From positions 124,001 to 188,000 of the forward strand of contig QANY01004000.1 in the NCBI GenBank assembly GCA_003255025.1: a stretch of DNA of 64,000 nucleotides, read 5' to 3'. Under the pieces are notes generated by a model that did not search any database, was not told the origin of the DNA, and saw only the letters and a list, made by a program, of their open reading frames with translations. Position 1 is the first letter of the stretch. Each line of letters starts with the position of its first letter. Both the position numbers and the translations under genes were made by a program. Of the stretch, positions 13,973 to 25,760 are shown one piece after another. Source of the stretch: Datisca glomerata. Taxonomy: Eukaryota > Streptophyta > Magnoliopsida > Cucurbitales > Datiscaceae.

Positions 13973-15640
13973 AACTTCAAATGTTTTAGAGAGAGAGGGA
14001 GAGTTTGAGAGAGAAAAACTTAATTAATTTCGGATATTGCTAAGAAAAACTGATATTGACATGTTTCTAATTTTAAAAAGGTATTGCTAAATAATTTGTT
14101 AATTTAAAAAATCTGAAATTTATTTATTTTTTAATAAGTTGGACTGACATTCGAGAAAATCATTATTTAATAACTTTATCAAATATGTAATTTAACTTTA
14201 ATTATTTTATTATAAGAATAATTTAGACTGACTCAATTGTAAAACATCAAATTTTTAGTGCGTGATAGAGAAAGTGATGTATCATTCTGATAGAAAAATG
14301 ATCTGTCATTAATTCATTAATTGATTAATTCATTGATTGATGTGTTACTACTCATCAAAATGATTGTCAATTAAAACTTGATAAAAAGTTTCACCGATGT
14401 ATAATTATTATGTTTGTTTAACAAGTTTTTTTTTTCAAAAATTATGTTTGAGCGCTTCTGTTTTTTTTCACAAATACTTAAATACCTTCTTAATATTACT
14501 AATACATATGTTTTCAGATATCATATTTTTTAATATAACATTGTTTCTCATAAACTTATGTATTTATTTATATATTCGAACGATCATCTTATGTTAGTAT
14601 GTAATTTGAATAATATATTTTTGGAGAATTTATTATCATAGTAGATTCAATCTGACTTTACTTTTTATATCTTCACATGATTTATGAGTTTTTGCAAGCG
14701 TACGTGACTAAAAAGTTTTCATTTCACAAGAAAAAAACACTTCATTTGGAAGAGGAATGCTAAATTTATGTTGCTACCTTAGCACAAACTAGCAAATACC
14801 ACACCCCCAAAAGCCTACAAAACAAACTTTACAATCATATAATTTAAATAAATTAAAACATGTCTCATTCTTATTTGTTTTTTTTTGTCATTTGCGTATT
14901 AGAATTAAGCCTAAATTACTTATCATTATATTTTGAATTCCTATGTCAAATTTTCAAGTAATTTTTATCAAAACTTTCTTTACAAATAAATTAATACCAA
15001 CTTTTTCAAATACAATTTCATATTTTTTTGTTAAACTTACCTTACAAGTCTTAAGGAGAATGAAAAAATATTACTCGAATTCACGATTTTTAAGGTATGA
15101 ATATATGAACTTAATCAATTACGTAAATCTAACATGTTAATTACAATTTCATATTTAAAACCATTTGGATTTCACCCTAACATAAAATAAAGATTAAAAT
15201 ATCGACAATAAACAACATATTTATCCACCAAACAAAAGGAAATAGGGTTAATAAAGTATATAACAATTAATTTGTATTTCACATTTTTATTCCAAAAAAT
15301 CCACCTTTTTAACTTTGTTGTCACCATAAAATAAAAAGAATTTCTTTTGTCATGTTTTCGTAAGAGAGTACATTTTTTTTCCCAAAACCCCAATTATTTG
15401 AAGTAACAAAAAATAACCAAATTATCATTATATCATATTCGTTAAATTTAAGCAAATTTTATTTACGGGGGCTTGATAGCCAAATGTTGCCAATAGTTTA
15501 TAATGTGATATTTTTACAAACTTTAATGGGCAAAAATGTATATAATTTGGTCACTTCAAAAATTCGAAGAGTACTATAATATGTGAGCTTTTTTCTAAAT
15601 TTAATTATTTTAGAAATTCAAATGAATAAATGATATATAA
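13973..15640. other. AT-rich intergenic DNA
   Basis: No gene is visible. A GA-rich patch lies at 13990-14015, in the upstream region of the phosphatase gene. The remainder is AT-rich, with T- and A-runs that create short spurious open frames on both strands. Confidence 0.4.
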
Positions 15641-15708
15641 CATAATAGTTTTACAAATTCTATGCTACATAATAGTTTTACAAATTCTATGCTACATAAT
15701 AGTTTTAG
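15641..15708. repeat. 27-bp tandem repeat, 2.5 copies
   Basis: Two identical 27-bp units (15641-15667 and 15668-15694) starting cataatagttttacaaattc are followed by a partial third. At 15904-15940 lies a separate (AAT)n-(ATT)n microsatellite that can fold on itself. Confidence 0.85.
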
Positions 15709-16366
15709 CTTAATAATCTGGTATGTTGTGGCCTCGCCACTAGAAATGAAAGCTTAATAATATGTAATACATTTTGTCAAAAATATTTTAAATTTACAAC
15801 TAAACTGATGTGAGATTGTGGGTTAACTGAATTTTTTACAATGAAATTGTTAGTTAAAATTCATCAAATGTGCCATAACCAATAATGATAGGTCATGAAC
15901 TTTAATAATAATAATAATTATTATTATTATTATTATTAATTAAGCTAAGCACCGTATATATATGGTTTGCGACCGTCAAGAAAATCATTAAGTTGGAATC
16001 TAATTTTTTAGAAGTACATTCTAAGGAATATGCTAAGACGCAGACAAAGGTTGTACTTTATAATAATTATAACTATAATTGTTATTAATTAGTGCTTTGG
16101 AAATGCGAAGGCCAATCGCCACGTACGTTTTGGTTCCTTTTGTCTCCTTTGTTTGTGCAAATCCGACGCTGAAAAGTGAAAACTCCACAATTAACGATTC
16201 TAAAACTCCCTTGCCTTTTGCTTAATTTGTTGGTTTATAATTTCCCACTTAATTTCTTTAATTATTTAACTAAGGTGGGACTCAATGCCAATCATTCCCT
16301 TAAAAGAAAGCTCAAAAGCTTCCACTTAATTATTAAGTACTTAACCAGATGATTTCAGACTAAGAC

Positions 16367-17330
16367 TCATTTGTTTTGCGTTCTCATCATTTAAAATCAT
16401 ATTATAATTAAATTATCATATTTGTATAGAGTAATCTTTAAATAAAACTGTAATTTTAATTTACAATCATTTAAGATAATAGAATTGTAGAATAAAATGT
16501 AAACCATCTTAATTTACAATTCTATTATAATTTTAATATCAAATAAAATTACTTTCGTACTCTCATTGTAATATTATTTCTCACACTTTCTCTCTCATTT
16601 TATTAATTTAATTAAAATTAAATTTACTAATATTTAGTCTAGCATTATTAGTTTATTAAAATATTAATAAAAAATAACTAAAATTAATGTTAAAATTTCA
16701 AGTTAAAATAATTTTTTATTATATCTCTTGTTTTATTAATTTTATTACAATTATTTTTAAAAATTTAGTCCACCATTATTAATTTATTTAATATTAAATA
16801 GAACTAATTAAAATTCATATTTTTAATTTACTTTTTGATATTTTTATTAAAATATTAATAAAATTCATTTTATTATTTTAATTAAAATTAAATTATTAAA
16901 GTTTAGTCTAACAATATCAATTTATTCAAATTTAATAAAAATAATTAAAATTAATGTTAAAATTTCACGTGTAAATATATTTTTATTATATCACTTATTT
17001 TATTATTTTGATTAAAAATATTTTTAAATTTAGTTTACCATTATTAATTTATTTAAATATTAATTAAAAAATTAGTGTTAAAATTACACATCAAAATATT
17101 TTTTAGATAATATATAACTAAAATAGCATTTAAGTAATTTCCTGTTATTTACACAAATTTACAACAAAAGTTAACATATATCAAATATAGCAATAATTAA
17201 TTATCACTCATCACATCATAGATTACTATACATAATCAAACATGACAATTCTATTTTACAAGCAATTGAATTGTACGCAATTAAATTTAGATAGATAATT
17301 CTAGATTGCACGAACCAAATGACCCCTAAT
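16367..17330. repeat. AT-rich block with four degenerate ~130-bp repeats, possible MITE
   Basis: The words tagtctagcattatt (16635), tagtccaccattatt (16766), tagtctaacaatatc (16904) and tagtttaccattatt (17031) recur every 127-138 bases with similar surroundings (attaaaatta, tttattaat, tgttaaaattt), so the middle is a decayed tandem array. The block is bracketed by related sequences in opposite orientation: tcatttgttttgcg at about 16368 and, on the other strand, gtcatttggttcgtgc ending at about 17325. That suggests a non-autonomous element with short terminal inverted repeats. No clear target duplication was found. Confidence 0.4.
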
Positions 17331-17677
17331 AGTTAGTTTGAGTCAACATCACTTGTTTGCTTAATTGGTTTAGCTATGCATATTTTGCAAAAATAATAAC
17401 CTATAGTTTATTTTTTATTGCAATGTTCTTGTAATTGAATTATCTCGCTTGTTTGGAGTAAACTTTAAATAAGACAACAATCTTAGTTTGCAGATAATTT
17501 TAGTTTATGTCTCGATGAGTCAATTGAATTACTTCAAAAACATGAAACAGTATAGAACAACCAAAATAATATTGAGAAAGCAATTGAATTACCTCTAAAG
17601 TTATTTTAAACATATATGGCACGAAATTATACATATATCAATTATTTTATAAATTGTCATGCAAACTCAAACGTATC
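17331..17677. other. AT-rich spacer before the Gypsy element
   Basis: No gene or clear repeat is visible. The last five bases (gtatc, 17673-17677) are the left copy of the probable target duplication of the LTR element. Confidence 0.4.
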
Positions 17678-18442
17678 TGTTATGGGTATTTCCGAACTAC
17701 CAGTGACATAACAACATGTGGCAGGCCACGATAAAAGTCTCTCATCTACTCCAGAAAAAAAGGATTGATGAAACGAGCTCCTAAAAGGGAGAGGAACTAA
17801 CCTGACCAGGTTGGTCTTCAAGGAGCCCGGGCGACACCAACCAGCGTAAGCTAAAAAGTCTCAAGAAAGGGATCTGACACAGGAGGTCAACTAACCTAGT
17901 GTTAGGCCCCACTATTATTCGTCGAAAGTAAAACTCCACGTGGCGTTTTCTCCCTACCGCCAGGTGCCGGTCGACTTCAGTCACCATGATGAAGCTCAGA
18001 GTCAGCCAATAAACGGACACATCCACCATGTCTGACGTGACAAAAGGGGACATGACAAAATGTAAATCAACATTTAATGCACCATCCTTTATGTCAGCTC
18101 GGGGGACAAAGGCATTAAATGCAACCCCTATCTCATCATATTAAGGAGAAATCATCACCTCGCCTGAAGTTTATTCCACACACATCCTCCTCCAAAGCTT
18201 CAGCTATAAACACCCTATCTATAAATGGTATAAGGTAAGCATTTCTCTCCTCAGGGAAACTCTGCCAAAATTTCTCCAGGATACTGACTTAGGCATCGAA
18301 GGCTCTTCGAGGAGGAAACCACCCCCGGTTCTCTTCGTCTTAGAGTTCTTTGTCTTTGGTTGTGTAGGTTTCCACCTGAAAGGACCCCTACGTGGAGAGG
18401 AGATTGCATACCACCTCATGTTTGGGACTTTTTATAACAACA
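17678..18442 (+). repeat. 5' LTR of the Gypsy element
   Basis: Begins tgttatggg and ends ataacaaca, giving the usual TG...CA ends. It matches 26502-27244 along its length, with landmarks such as catgtggc, gggcgacaccaacca, ctccacgtggc, ggcattaaatgc, tttctccaggatactgactt and cctacgtggagaggagattg. Open frames inside it are accidental. Confidence 0.85.
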
Positions 18443-18462
18443 GTTGTCGTCGTCTGTGGGAA
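18443..18462 (+). other. Primer-binding site, tRNA-Asp-like
   Basis: Directly after the LTR the sequence reads gttgtcgtcgtctgtggga. It resembles the complement of the 3' end of plant tRNA-Asp (tggcgccgttgccgggga), which Tat/Gypsy elements commonly use. Several bases have changed, so the call is tentative. Confidence 0.4.
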
Positions 18463-19043
18463 ACGAAAACCAAACTATCTTCTCCTACCAAACACTTGGG
18501 GTTGTTTAATCCGCAAATGTAAAATGAGCATGACACCCTCATTTCATTCTGATGAAAGCCATGATGGGTTGGGAGTGGAGAAGGAAGACCCACCCTCCTG
18601 TTCACCGAGAAAGGAACTTCCTACCGTCGCTTTGGTCACGGAGCGGAAAAAGAAAGAATCGGTAAGTTCACTCTCTAAAATGGTTAGAAAGGAGAGAAAT
18701 GATGGCCCTTGTCGACACTATAGCGACCTCATGTTAACAAGGCATTTCCCAGCTACCTTCGGACACTACTCCCTAGAAGCAGAAGGAGTCGTCGGCCGGG
18801 ACCTCCCATGACCGTGGAGCCAAGAAGGATGACCACTTGAGTGTTCTGAAGAAACTCCAGTAGAGTTATACTATTACTATAGTATAGAAAAAAGAGTATT
18901 CATGAATTTTAGTTTTTTCTTCTTTTTAAGAACTAAGAAAGCATTCATTCTTCACTTCATTTTTCAAAATACTCAATTGGTACACACAAGAAATAGGACA
19001 ATTCGGCATCTTTTTACTCAATTTATCGTGGGGTCGAATTCTT

Positions 19044-20340
19044 ATGGAAAAGGGCAAGGTGGCCTCCGATGTCGAAGAGCAAACTAAAGCCGGGGATGAC
19101 AGTTCTATCAAAACCGCCAGGGACACGAAAGCGACAAACCAAAATGGAGAAAGCTCAAAACAAGGGACCGAGATCCAAAAGCTCCAGCTGCAAATAGAGG
19201 AGCTGGAAGGAGCGGGGGCAAACTGTTGGGGGCTTTGTTGAGACCCTCCTAGGACAAACTGAATCCCCATTTTTACTTGAAATCCAGCGGGCGTAACTCC
19301 CTTCGAAGTTCAAGGTGCTCCCAATCACCCACTATGATAGGAACAAGGACTCGTTGCACACCTGGAGATCTTTAAGGTCTGGATGGACTTGTATCATATC
19401 CCAAAACCCTTGATGCGTAAGCTGTTCCGCTTAACGCTCAGCGGACCTGCATAAAAGTGGATATGGCAGTTGAAGCAAAACTCCATTCATTTGTTTGCGG
19501 TGCTCTTCTAGCTATTTGCTGGATAGTTTTGGGGAGGAAGAGAGAGAAGGAAGTCGTCCTCCTACCTAGTGATGGTGAAGCAGCGACCTGATGAATCGCT
19601 GAAGGGCTACATGAATCATTTCAACTTGGAATCCCCGCAGGTTGATAATGTCAGCAAAGATATGATGGTGGTCAGACTGAGAAGTGGGATCATCCATTCC
19701 AAGATGAGGTGGTCAATGGCCAAGCACGACCATGTTTCCATCGGCGAGCCCAAAACTAGGATCCATAAGTACGTAAGTGCTGATGAGATGATCCGAGCTT
19801 AGAGGAAGCTGGAGAGACCAAGCAACGGAAACTCCCAGATGGGAAAGGAACCATGGGAGGACAAATAAACCCATCCTTCCAGACCCTATGTTCCGGTACC
19901 ACCTCGTCTGAAATCCGCACGTACCCCGGTAGCCGGCGTGACGGGAAGAACCCCTTGGCCAGTCAGTTTGTCACCTACACCCCCCTCACGACGAAGCGGC
20001 AGGAACATTTCAACGTTGTTAGGGACAAGGGTCTGTTAAAACAACCTTGGGCGATACGAACACCTAATGGAAAGAAGGATACCACAAAGTATTGTAGGCA
20101 TCACAAGGATTCCGGGCACAACATAGAGGGATGTTTTGACCTCCGCGAGCAGATCAATGCCCTAATTCAGAAGGGGTACCTCAAGGAATTTGTGACCGGA
20201 CGTGGTGAGAATAGCCCCCCAAGCAAGAAAGATGGATGTAGAGGTAAATTAAGATGGTATTTGGGGGCCCAATCGCTTCAGACTCCAAATAGAAGCGGAA
20301 AGCAGCTGCGGCAACCATCAGTTTTCAAAGTCCTCCCATG
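19044..20340 (+). pseudogene. Gypsy gag remnant with zinc-knuckle-like motif
   Basis: After an N-terminal start (MEKGKVASDVEEQTKAG) the frame is broken several times. Pieces spread over the three plus-strand frames fit Retrotrans_gag: LEIFKVWMDLYHIPKPLMRK, then FRLTLSGPA, then MVKQRPDESLKGYMNHFNLE near 19569, then MMVVRLRSGI. Near 20090 the frame gives KYCRHHKDSGHNIEGCFDLR then EQINALIQKGYLKEF, the Cys/His pattern that closes gag in Tat-type Gypsy elements. At least six stops or shifts separate the parts, so no working Gag can be made. Confidence 0.75.
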
Positions 20341-20349
20341 ACCACCCCA

Positions 20350-20825
20350 AGATAAGGCAGAAGAAATGATCATTTTCACCGAGGAGGAGGTGCATTAGAT
20401 TCATCATTTGCATGCTGACACGCTCGTTATTTCCATAGTGATCGCTAATGTCAAGGTCTGGTGAACCTTGATCGACGACGGGAGCTCGGCTGACATACTA
20501 AACAACTCTGCCTTCCTACATATGGAGTTGAATGCCAAGCATCTTTGCCCGTGCTCTACCCCCTTAGTAGGATTCAGAGAGAACGAAATCATTCCTGAAG
20601 GTATGATGGAGCTCCTCGTGACCCTAGGCATAGCCCCACAACTCGCCACCAAGCTAGGCCTGCCATCCAGAACTTCAAGGTGGTGCCCTCCATATATCAC
20701 GGGGTGATGAAGTTCCCCACCCTCGGGGGCGTGGGATCAGTGAAAGGCAACCAAAAGATGTCGAGGGAATGCTACGCCACCGCCCTCAAACAGAAGGAAT
20801 CGAAAATGATAAGGGAGCCGGTCTA
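20350..20825 (+). pseudogene. Gypsy aspartic protease remnant
   Basis: The frame reads FTEEEVH, IHHLHADTLVISIVIANVKV, one stop, then TLIDDGSSADILNNSAF, with the retropepsin D-x-G active-site strand in the form common to this lineage (D-[ND]-G-S-S-A-D-I-L). PLVGFRENEIIPEGM follows, then, after a frame change near 20680, VPSIYHGVMKFPT and SRECYATALK. That tail is the linker that normally leads into reverse transcriptase, but the polymerase never appears. A replication-incompetent fragment. Confidence 0.75.
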
Positions 20826-20922
20826 GCCAAAGCCTTCACTCCCTTAGGAACAAAAACGGGGAAAAAGGAACATGAGTCATATAATTAAGTGAAGTTTCAT
20901 CAATAAAAAGCTCATTCTCAGG

Positions 20923-21340
20923 AAAAAGTGATAATCGGCGTGGTGCTTTAGCCCGTCAGTCCGGATTAAAAAGTGATTACTAGCGTGATGTCCTACCCAG
21001 CCAGTCAGGATCAAAAAGTGACGTCTTCCGAGCATCCTAACTCGTAAGACTGGAAATGATCCATAGTCGGAGCAAAAAAGCTTGGCTAGATGTCAAAAAT
21101 AAAAAAAGTGATGACTGGTGTGGTGCTCTAGCCCACCATTCGGGATTAAAAAGTGATGACTAGCGCGATGTCCTAGCCAAACCAATCGGGATCAAAAAGT
21201 GATGTCTGCTGAGCACTCCAACTCATCAAACAGAAATAAACTCTTGTTGGAGTAGAAATGCTTGAATAGTCTTTAAAAATAAAAAAGTGATGACTGATAG
21301 AGAGTACTAGCCTGCCGGTCAGGATTAAAAAGTGAGCTCC
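20923..21340 (+). repeat. Tandem array of ~180-bp units inside the Gypsy element
   Basis: About 2.3 copies of a unit of 175-185 bases, starting aagtgataatcggc at 20923, aagtgatgactggtgtggtg near 21106, and aagtgatgactgata near 21284. Sub-repeats such as ggattaaaaagtgat and ggatcaaaaagtga occur two to three times per unit, so the array is a repeat of repeats. It sits where reverse transcriptase should be. The following stretch, 21340-22096, shows no coding frame. Confidence 0.75.
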
Positions 21341-22096
21341 AAACAAAAGCAAAAATACCAGACAAAACCCTAAGAAGAAAAAGGAAAAGCTCTAATCTGA
21401 GTAGAAGATGGCCGACCATATGCGTAAGGAAAAAAAGGGCTCCCTACTGAACAAGAACGCCCAATCAGCACTAAAGGAAAAGAAACCACGCCTGCTCCTT
21501 CACCTACCGAGTGGTAAAGGAACTTCAACTAAGGCAAATGTACCCAGGTAAATGCCGTGAAGGAGTTTAGAATAGATCCACTTGAACAAAATCACCATAG
21601 GGGGTAACACAACTCCCTAAGGTTATGATAAACGCCAAGAAATTGTTCGACCTGACCTCTTCCAAAGGGGGCAACCTGCCCGAAGGAAAAATCATAAGTT
21701 ACACGAGGCAAAAACAAGCCTAAAGGTCAGTGCAGAAATATTAATAAAGGCACTAAAGGTTAGGTCGAAAGCAGTGAAAAGACATGGTCAAAGAATTCAA
21801 AGTTCATACAGACCAAAGTAAAAATGAGACAAAGTTCGACAAAGAATACAACATCTTCTGAGCTTCACAAGCACTGGGGACCATCACCCGCTCATATACC
21901 AACTGCACATGAGTGGGTGGAGGATCAGGTGGGCAACTGAGGAAACTCTAGTCTCACTCGAGGTGGTTGCTGATGATCTCATCATGATAGCCTTTCATAA
22001 CCCACGGAAAACTCCATATGAAGGGCCGTCTGAAACTCTGAGGATGCTTTGAAGTCTTTCATCCTCTTGGTATGAACTTCAATCAATCTTGAAGAC

Positions 22097-22279
22097 TGAA
22101 AATATTGTATTTCATGTATCCAATACACTAAATACAAACTATATATATACACAGAACGAAATAAGACTAATATAGGAAACTATTCAACATAGGAAACTAA
22201 ACAAATAAGGTAAAAATTACGTAATTACAGAAGATAATTTCCTAACGAATAATGCAATTAATTTAGACACTATTTAACA
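22097..22279 (-). repeat. 3' LTR of the nested Copia
   Basis: On the minus strand it starts tgttaaatagtgtc right after a purine-rich tract (ttgagtgggag) and ends ...atattttca, giving TG...CA ends and a length of 183 bases, short but usual for Copia. No partner LTR is present in the window. Confidence 0.65.
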
Positions 22280-22459
22280 CTCCCACTCAAGTGGGTAGAA
22301 ATATACTTTCTATACCCAGCTTGCCCACAATATTCTTAAAGATGGAACCTGTAACTCCTTTTGTATAGATGTCTGCAAGTTGCTGCCCGGTTGGGACAAA
22401 ATGAGTACATATGTGTCAAGTATCAATCTTTTCTTTAATGAAGTGTCTATCAATCTCCA

Positions 22460-24600
22460 CATGTTTTGTTATGTCATGCTAAATAGGATTGTGATTTATA
22501 CTGATTGCTGCTTTATTATCACAATAAAGTCTCATAGGTTCTTTAGTTGCCACCTTTAACTCTTTTAGAATAGTTTTAAGCCATAACAGTTCACATATCT
22601 CATGTGCCATAACTCGAAACTCCACTTCTGCACTAGATCTTGCAACTAGATGTTGTTTCTTACTTCTCCATGTGACTAGATTTCCTCTTACAAAGGTGCA
22701 ATATCCCGTAGTTGACCTCCGATCAGTGATTGATCTTGCCCAATCTACATATGTGTACACTTCAACTCTCAAATGGTTATTTTTCTAGAATAATAACCCA
22801 TTTCCTGGAGTTGCTTTAAAAAATTTAGAATCTTATACACCGCGTCCATGTGACATTGCATTGGTGAATGCATATACTGACTTACTGTTCCTACTGCGTA
22901 GGCAATATCAAGTCTGGTATGAGAGAGATAAATTAGTCGTCCTACCAATCTCTGATATCTTCCTTTGCTAACAGGAATTCCTTCAGCATCAGTATCAAGT
23001 TTATAATATGAATTAGTAGGAGCATCTATCGGTTTACAACCCAACATTCTAGTCTCTTCCAACCAATCTAGAGTGTACTTCCTTTGGGATACAAAAATCT
23101 ATTTTTCAGATCTCGCAACTTCAATGCCTAGAAAATATCTTAAGGATCCTAATTCCTTAATTCAAACTCCTTTGCCAATAGGTTTTTCAAGTTCTTCATT
23201 TCTGTTGTATCATTCCCTGTAACAATAATGTCATCAACGTAGATGATAAGAGCAGTTATTTTATTGTGAGAGGAATGCTTAATAAAGAGAGTATGATCTC
23301 CCTGACTTTGGGAGTAGTTTCCAAACTTAAGTAATGACTTCGTGAACTTTAAAACCAAGCTCTCAGACACTGCTTCAAACCATACAATGACTTCTTAATC
23401 TTACAGACCTTTGTGATATCAGAGCCCTTTTCAAAATTAGGAGGTTGATCCACGTAGACTTCTTCTTCCAGATTACCATGTAAGAAGACATTTTTAACAT
23501 CAAACTATTGCAAAGGCCAATCAAAATTAGCAACAAGAGTGCAAATGTCTCTTGATAATCAGTTCCATACGTTTGAGTACCCTTTAGAAACAAGGTTAGC
23601 CTAAAATGCATTTAACTGTAAAGACCAATTTGCATCCCACTATCTGCTTTCCTTTAGGAAGATTGACAACCTCCCATGTATCATTCTTGTGCAAGGAGTG
23701 CATCTCTTCAAGGATAGCCTTCTTCCGCATGTTATTTCTTAAAGCCTCTTGTATAGTGTTTGGAATGCTTTATTTTGACAGTTGTGCAATGAAAGTCCTG
23801 TAGCTATCATTATGACTTTGCAAAGATATGAAGTTAGAAATAGGATGTTTAGTGCAACTTCTAGTACATTTTCTAATAGCAATTGCAATATCAAGATCAT
23901 AATTAAGAAAGGTTAAGTCAAGGTTAAGAGTACAATCTTCAGGTTCGGACAATTGACCTTGAGAGAGAGATATATGATCTTCCAATCTGTCATTTTTTCT
24001 TCGAATAAGTCAGGAGATCATCACCAGAATTCTGAGTTGTCCTAGATTATTCTCTAGACATTGGTTCACCATTCTTAACCTTCTCATCATATTTAATATC
24101 AATAATTTATTTAGAGATAGATGGAGAAGGAAGAAGAGAAACAGGTAATGGAATAGACCATGACTGATCTTTTTTGCTAGTTCTCTCCCCTTGGAGATCA
24201 TCTTCAAAGTAGGCTTGGTTCTAAAAAAATTCACATCCATGGTGACAAACATTTTCCTAGTGAGATGATGATAACATTAAAACCCTTTTTGAGTTTGAGA
24301 AAAACATAAGAAAAGACATTTAAGAGCTATAGGTTCAAGTTTTGGCTTGGTTTTATCACTAATGTGCGCAAACACAACACACCCAAATACTTTTAATGAA
24401 AGAGACTCCAAGATCATAGATTCAGGGTAATGATATTTTAGAGTATTCATAAGAGTAGCAAAGTTAAGAATTTTCATTGGTAATCTATTTATGAGGTGCA
24501 TAATAGTTAAAATTGCCTTTCCCCAAAATGTTTTGGGACATTTTTTGTGAACATAATTGCTCTAGCAACCTCAAGAAGATGTCTATTTTTTTATTTCAGC
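22460..24600 (-). pseudogene. Copia pol remnant: integrase end, RT, RNase H
   Basis: Minus-strand order: the integrase tail FWGKAILTIMHLINRLP (about 24550-24450), a spacer with MDVNFFRTKP, RT starting near 23620 and reaching LIIYVDDIIVTGND at about 23240, then the RT thumb-like MLGCKPIDAPTN (about 23050), and Copia RNase H with YVDWARSITDRRSTTGY, SSAEVEFRVMAHE and YCDNKAAISINHNP (22770-22480). RT keeps the YVDD catalytic box, but at least five stops or shifts split the polyprotein. All are standard Ty1/Copia landmarks. Confidence 0.85.
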
Positions 24601-24639
24601 TATCCCATGGATGAGGAAGGACACGCAGAGCCAGTGGTG

Positions 24640-25760
24640 GTGCTCCCAGAGCCTACGATTGAGGAGCATGAGGGTGAGGTGCAGGGGGAGCCATTTTCCC
24701 TTTCGACCACTCAAACTTCTTAGCTCAGAGGTCCTCCATTTTCTGAATCTTGGAGGCATCAAGTTCCTTCCTCTGCTTCATAGAAGAAGGATCATCCCTG
24801 GCCATTGCTACAAAGGTGGAGATACAATTATAAGAGGTGAGGTAATAATAGTAATAACAAGAGCGGGAAATCAACTAAGAATCATACTTGCACGAATGAG
24901 AGAATCCTCCAAACAGTCTTCAACATGAAGGTCAATTTTAACGTCCTCTGGAGGATCCAAATATAAATCCGCCTGAAATATAAACTCAGGCTTGAGAAGG
25001 ACGTTGTAAGCACGGGCCTCGACAAAAAGCTCAGCTAGACAGGAAATATGGGATATGATGTAAGTGAGAAGTTCTTCTGGCCTCCTTTTATCCATTTCAA
25101 GAAGAACAAGGAAGATTAGCAACCCATGTAAGCAACCAGCGAATGTTATCCCTTGTAAAAATGCAAGTTCACCTGCGGCCCCGAAGACCTGAGGGATTGG
25201 GGCCACAGACTCTAAATCCCTAGGAAGCTCGTCTTAGAGCCCATAAATCACGAACCATCTATCCTTCCAATCTTTATACCAGAAGGGGATCCCGCTCACG
25301 AGGTAGTACCAGTCCAGGCCCCACCTTGTTCTTGGGGGAGATTTCAACTGAAACATAAAGTCTTCATCCAAACTCAAGTCCTCACTGAGGTGCAACCTCG
25401 AGAGCACCCAACAACCAATCATAATCCTTCTCAAATTTGGTAGGAGTTGGGCCAGAGTGATGCCCATCGAGGAGAACCACCCCTTAGGAAATGATATAGG
25501 GGGACCCTCAGTCCACACTCCAATGATCCCAAATATAATCCAGTCCCCCCGTATTGCGGAGCACTAATCTTCCTGCCCACCTCAGGTAGCCACAGTTGAA
25601 CATAATTAAGAATATGGTAAGCCTTATAAATCCTACCTAAGTCATCATCCGACAACAAGGAGGGAATCCCATTAACCCCTATCGGTCGACATCTTCGTTC
25701 AGGCCAGCATAGGCCCCAGAGTCAACATGAGAGTCAGCAACTTCATTCGATGATGCGACA
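24640..25760 (-). pseudogene. Antisense ORF of the Gypsy element, 'putative gypsy type transposon' domain
   Basis: Opposite to gag, from an ATG at 25760, the strand gives MDSVASSNEVADSHVDSGAY, then after stops and shifts SLECGLRVPLYHFLR, GITLAQLLPNLRRIMIGCWV, DWYYLVSGIPFWYKDWKDRW followed by FVIYGL, and a tail with IDLHVEDCLED. The run 'glrvPLyhFlr...lLPNlrRim...WKdrwFvi' is the pattern of PF04195 (Transposase_28), a domain found in antisense or accessory ORFs of plant Gypsy elements, not a DNA transposase. The frame is broken at least three times. Its role in the live element is unknown. Confidence 0.65.

Larger units (their letters stand above)
22097..24603 (-). mobile_element. 5'-truncated Copia retrotransposon nested in the Gypsy element
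   Basis: Minus-strand Copia sequence runs from the end of the integrase core through RT and RNase H into one LTR at 22097-22279. Gag, protease, most of the integrase and the 5' LTR are missing. The Copia sequence stops abruptly near 24603 inside the integrase motif normally read as ERKNRHLLEVAR, and Gypsy sequence resumes. The missing half points to a deletion that also removed flanking Gypsy DNA. It is younger than, or recombined into, its host. Confidence 0.85.

Noticed and set aside
18392..18811. 139-codon frame spanning the 5' LTR end
   Set aside because: It starts inside the LTR and crosses the primer-binding site, so it is not a separate gene; no domain recognised.
24611..24928. 105-codon plus-strand frame next to the Copia junction
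   Set aside because: It is the complement of the antisense Gypsy ORF region and shows no retrotransposon domain in this direction.
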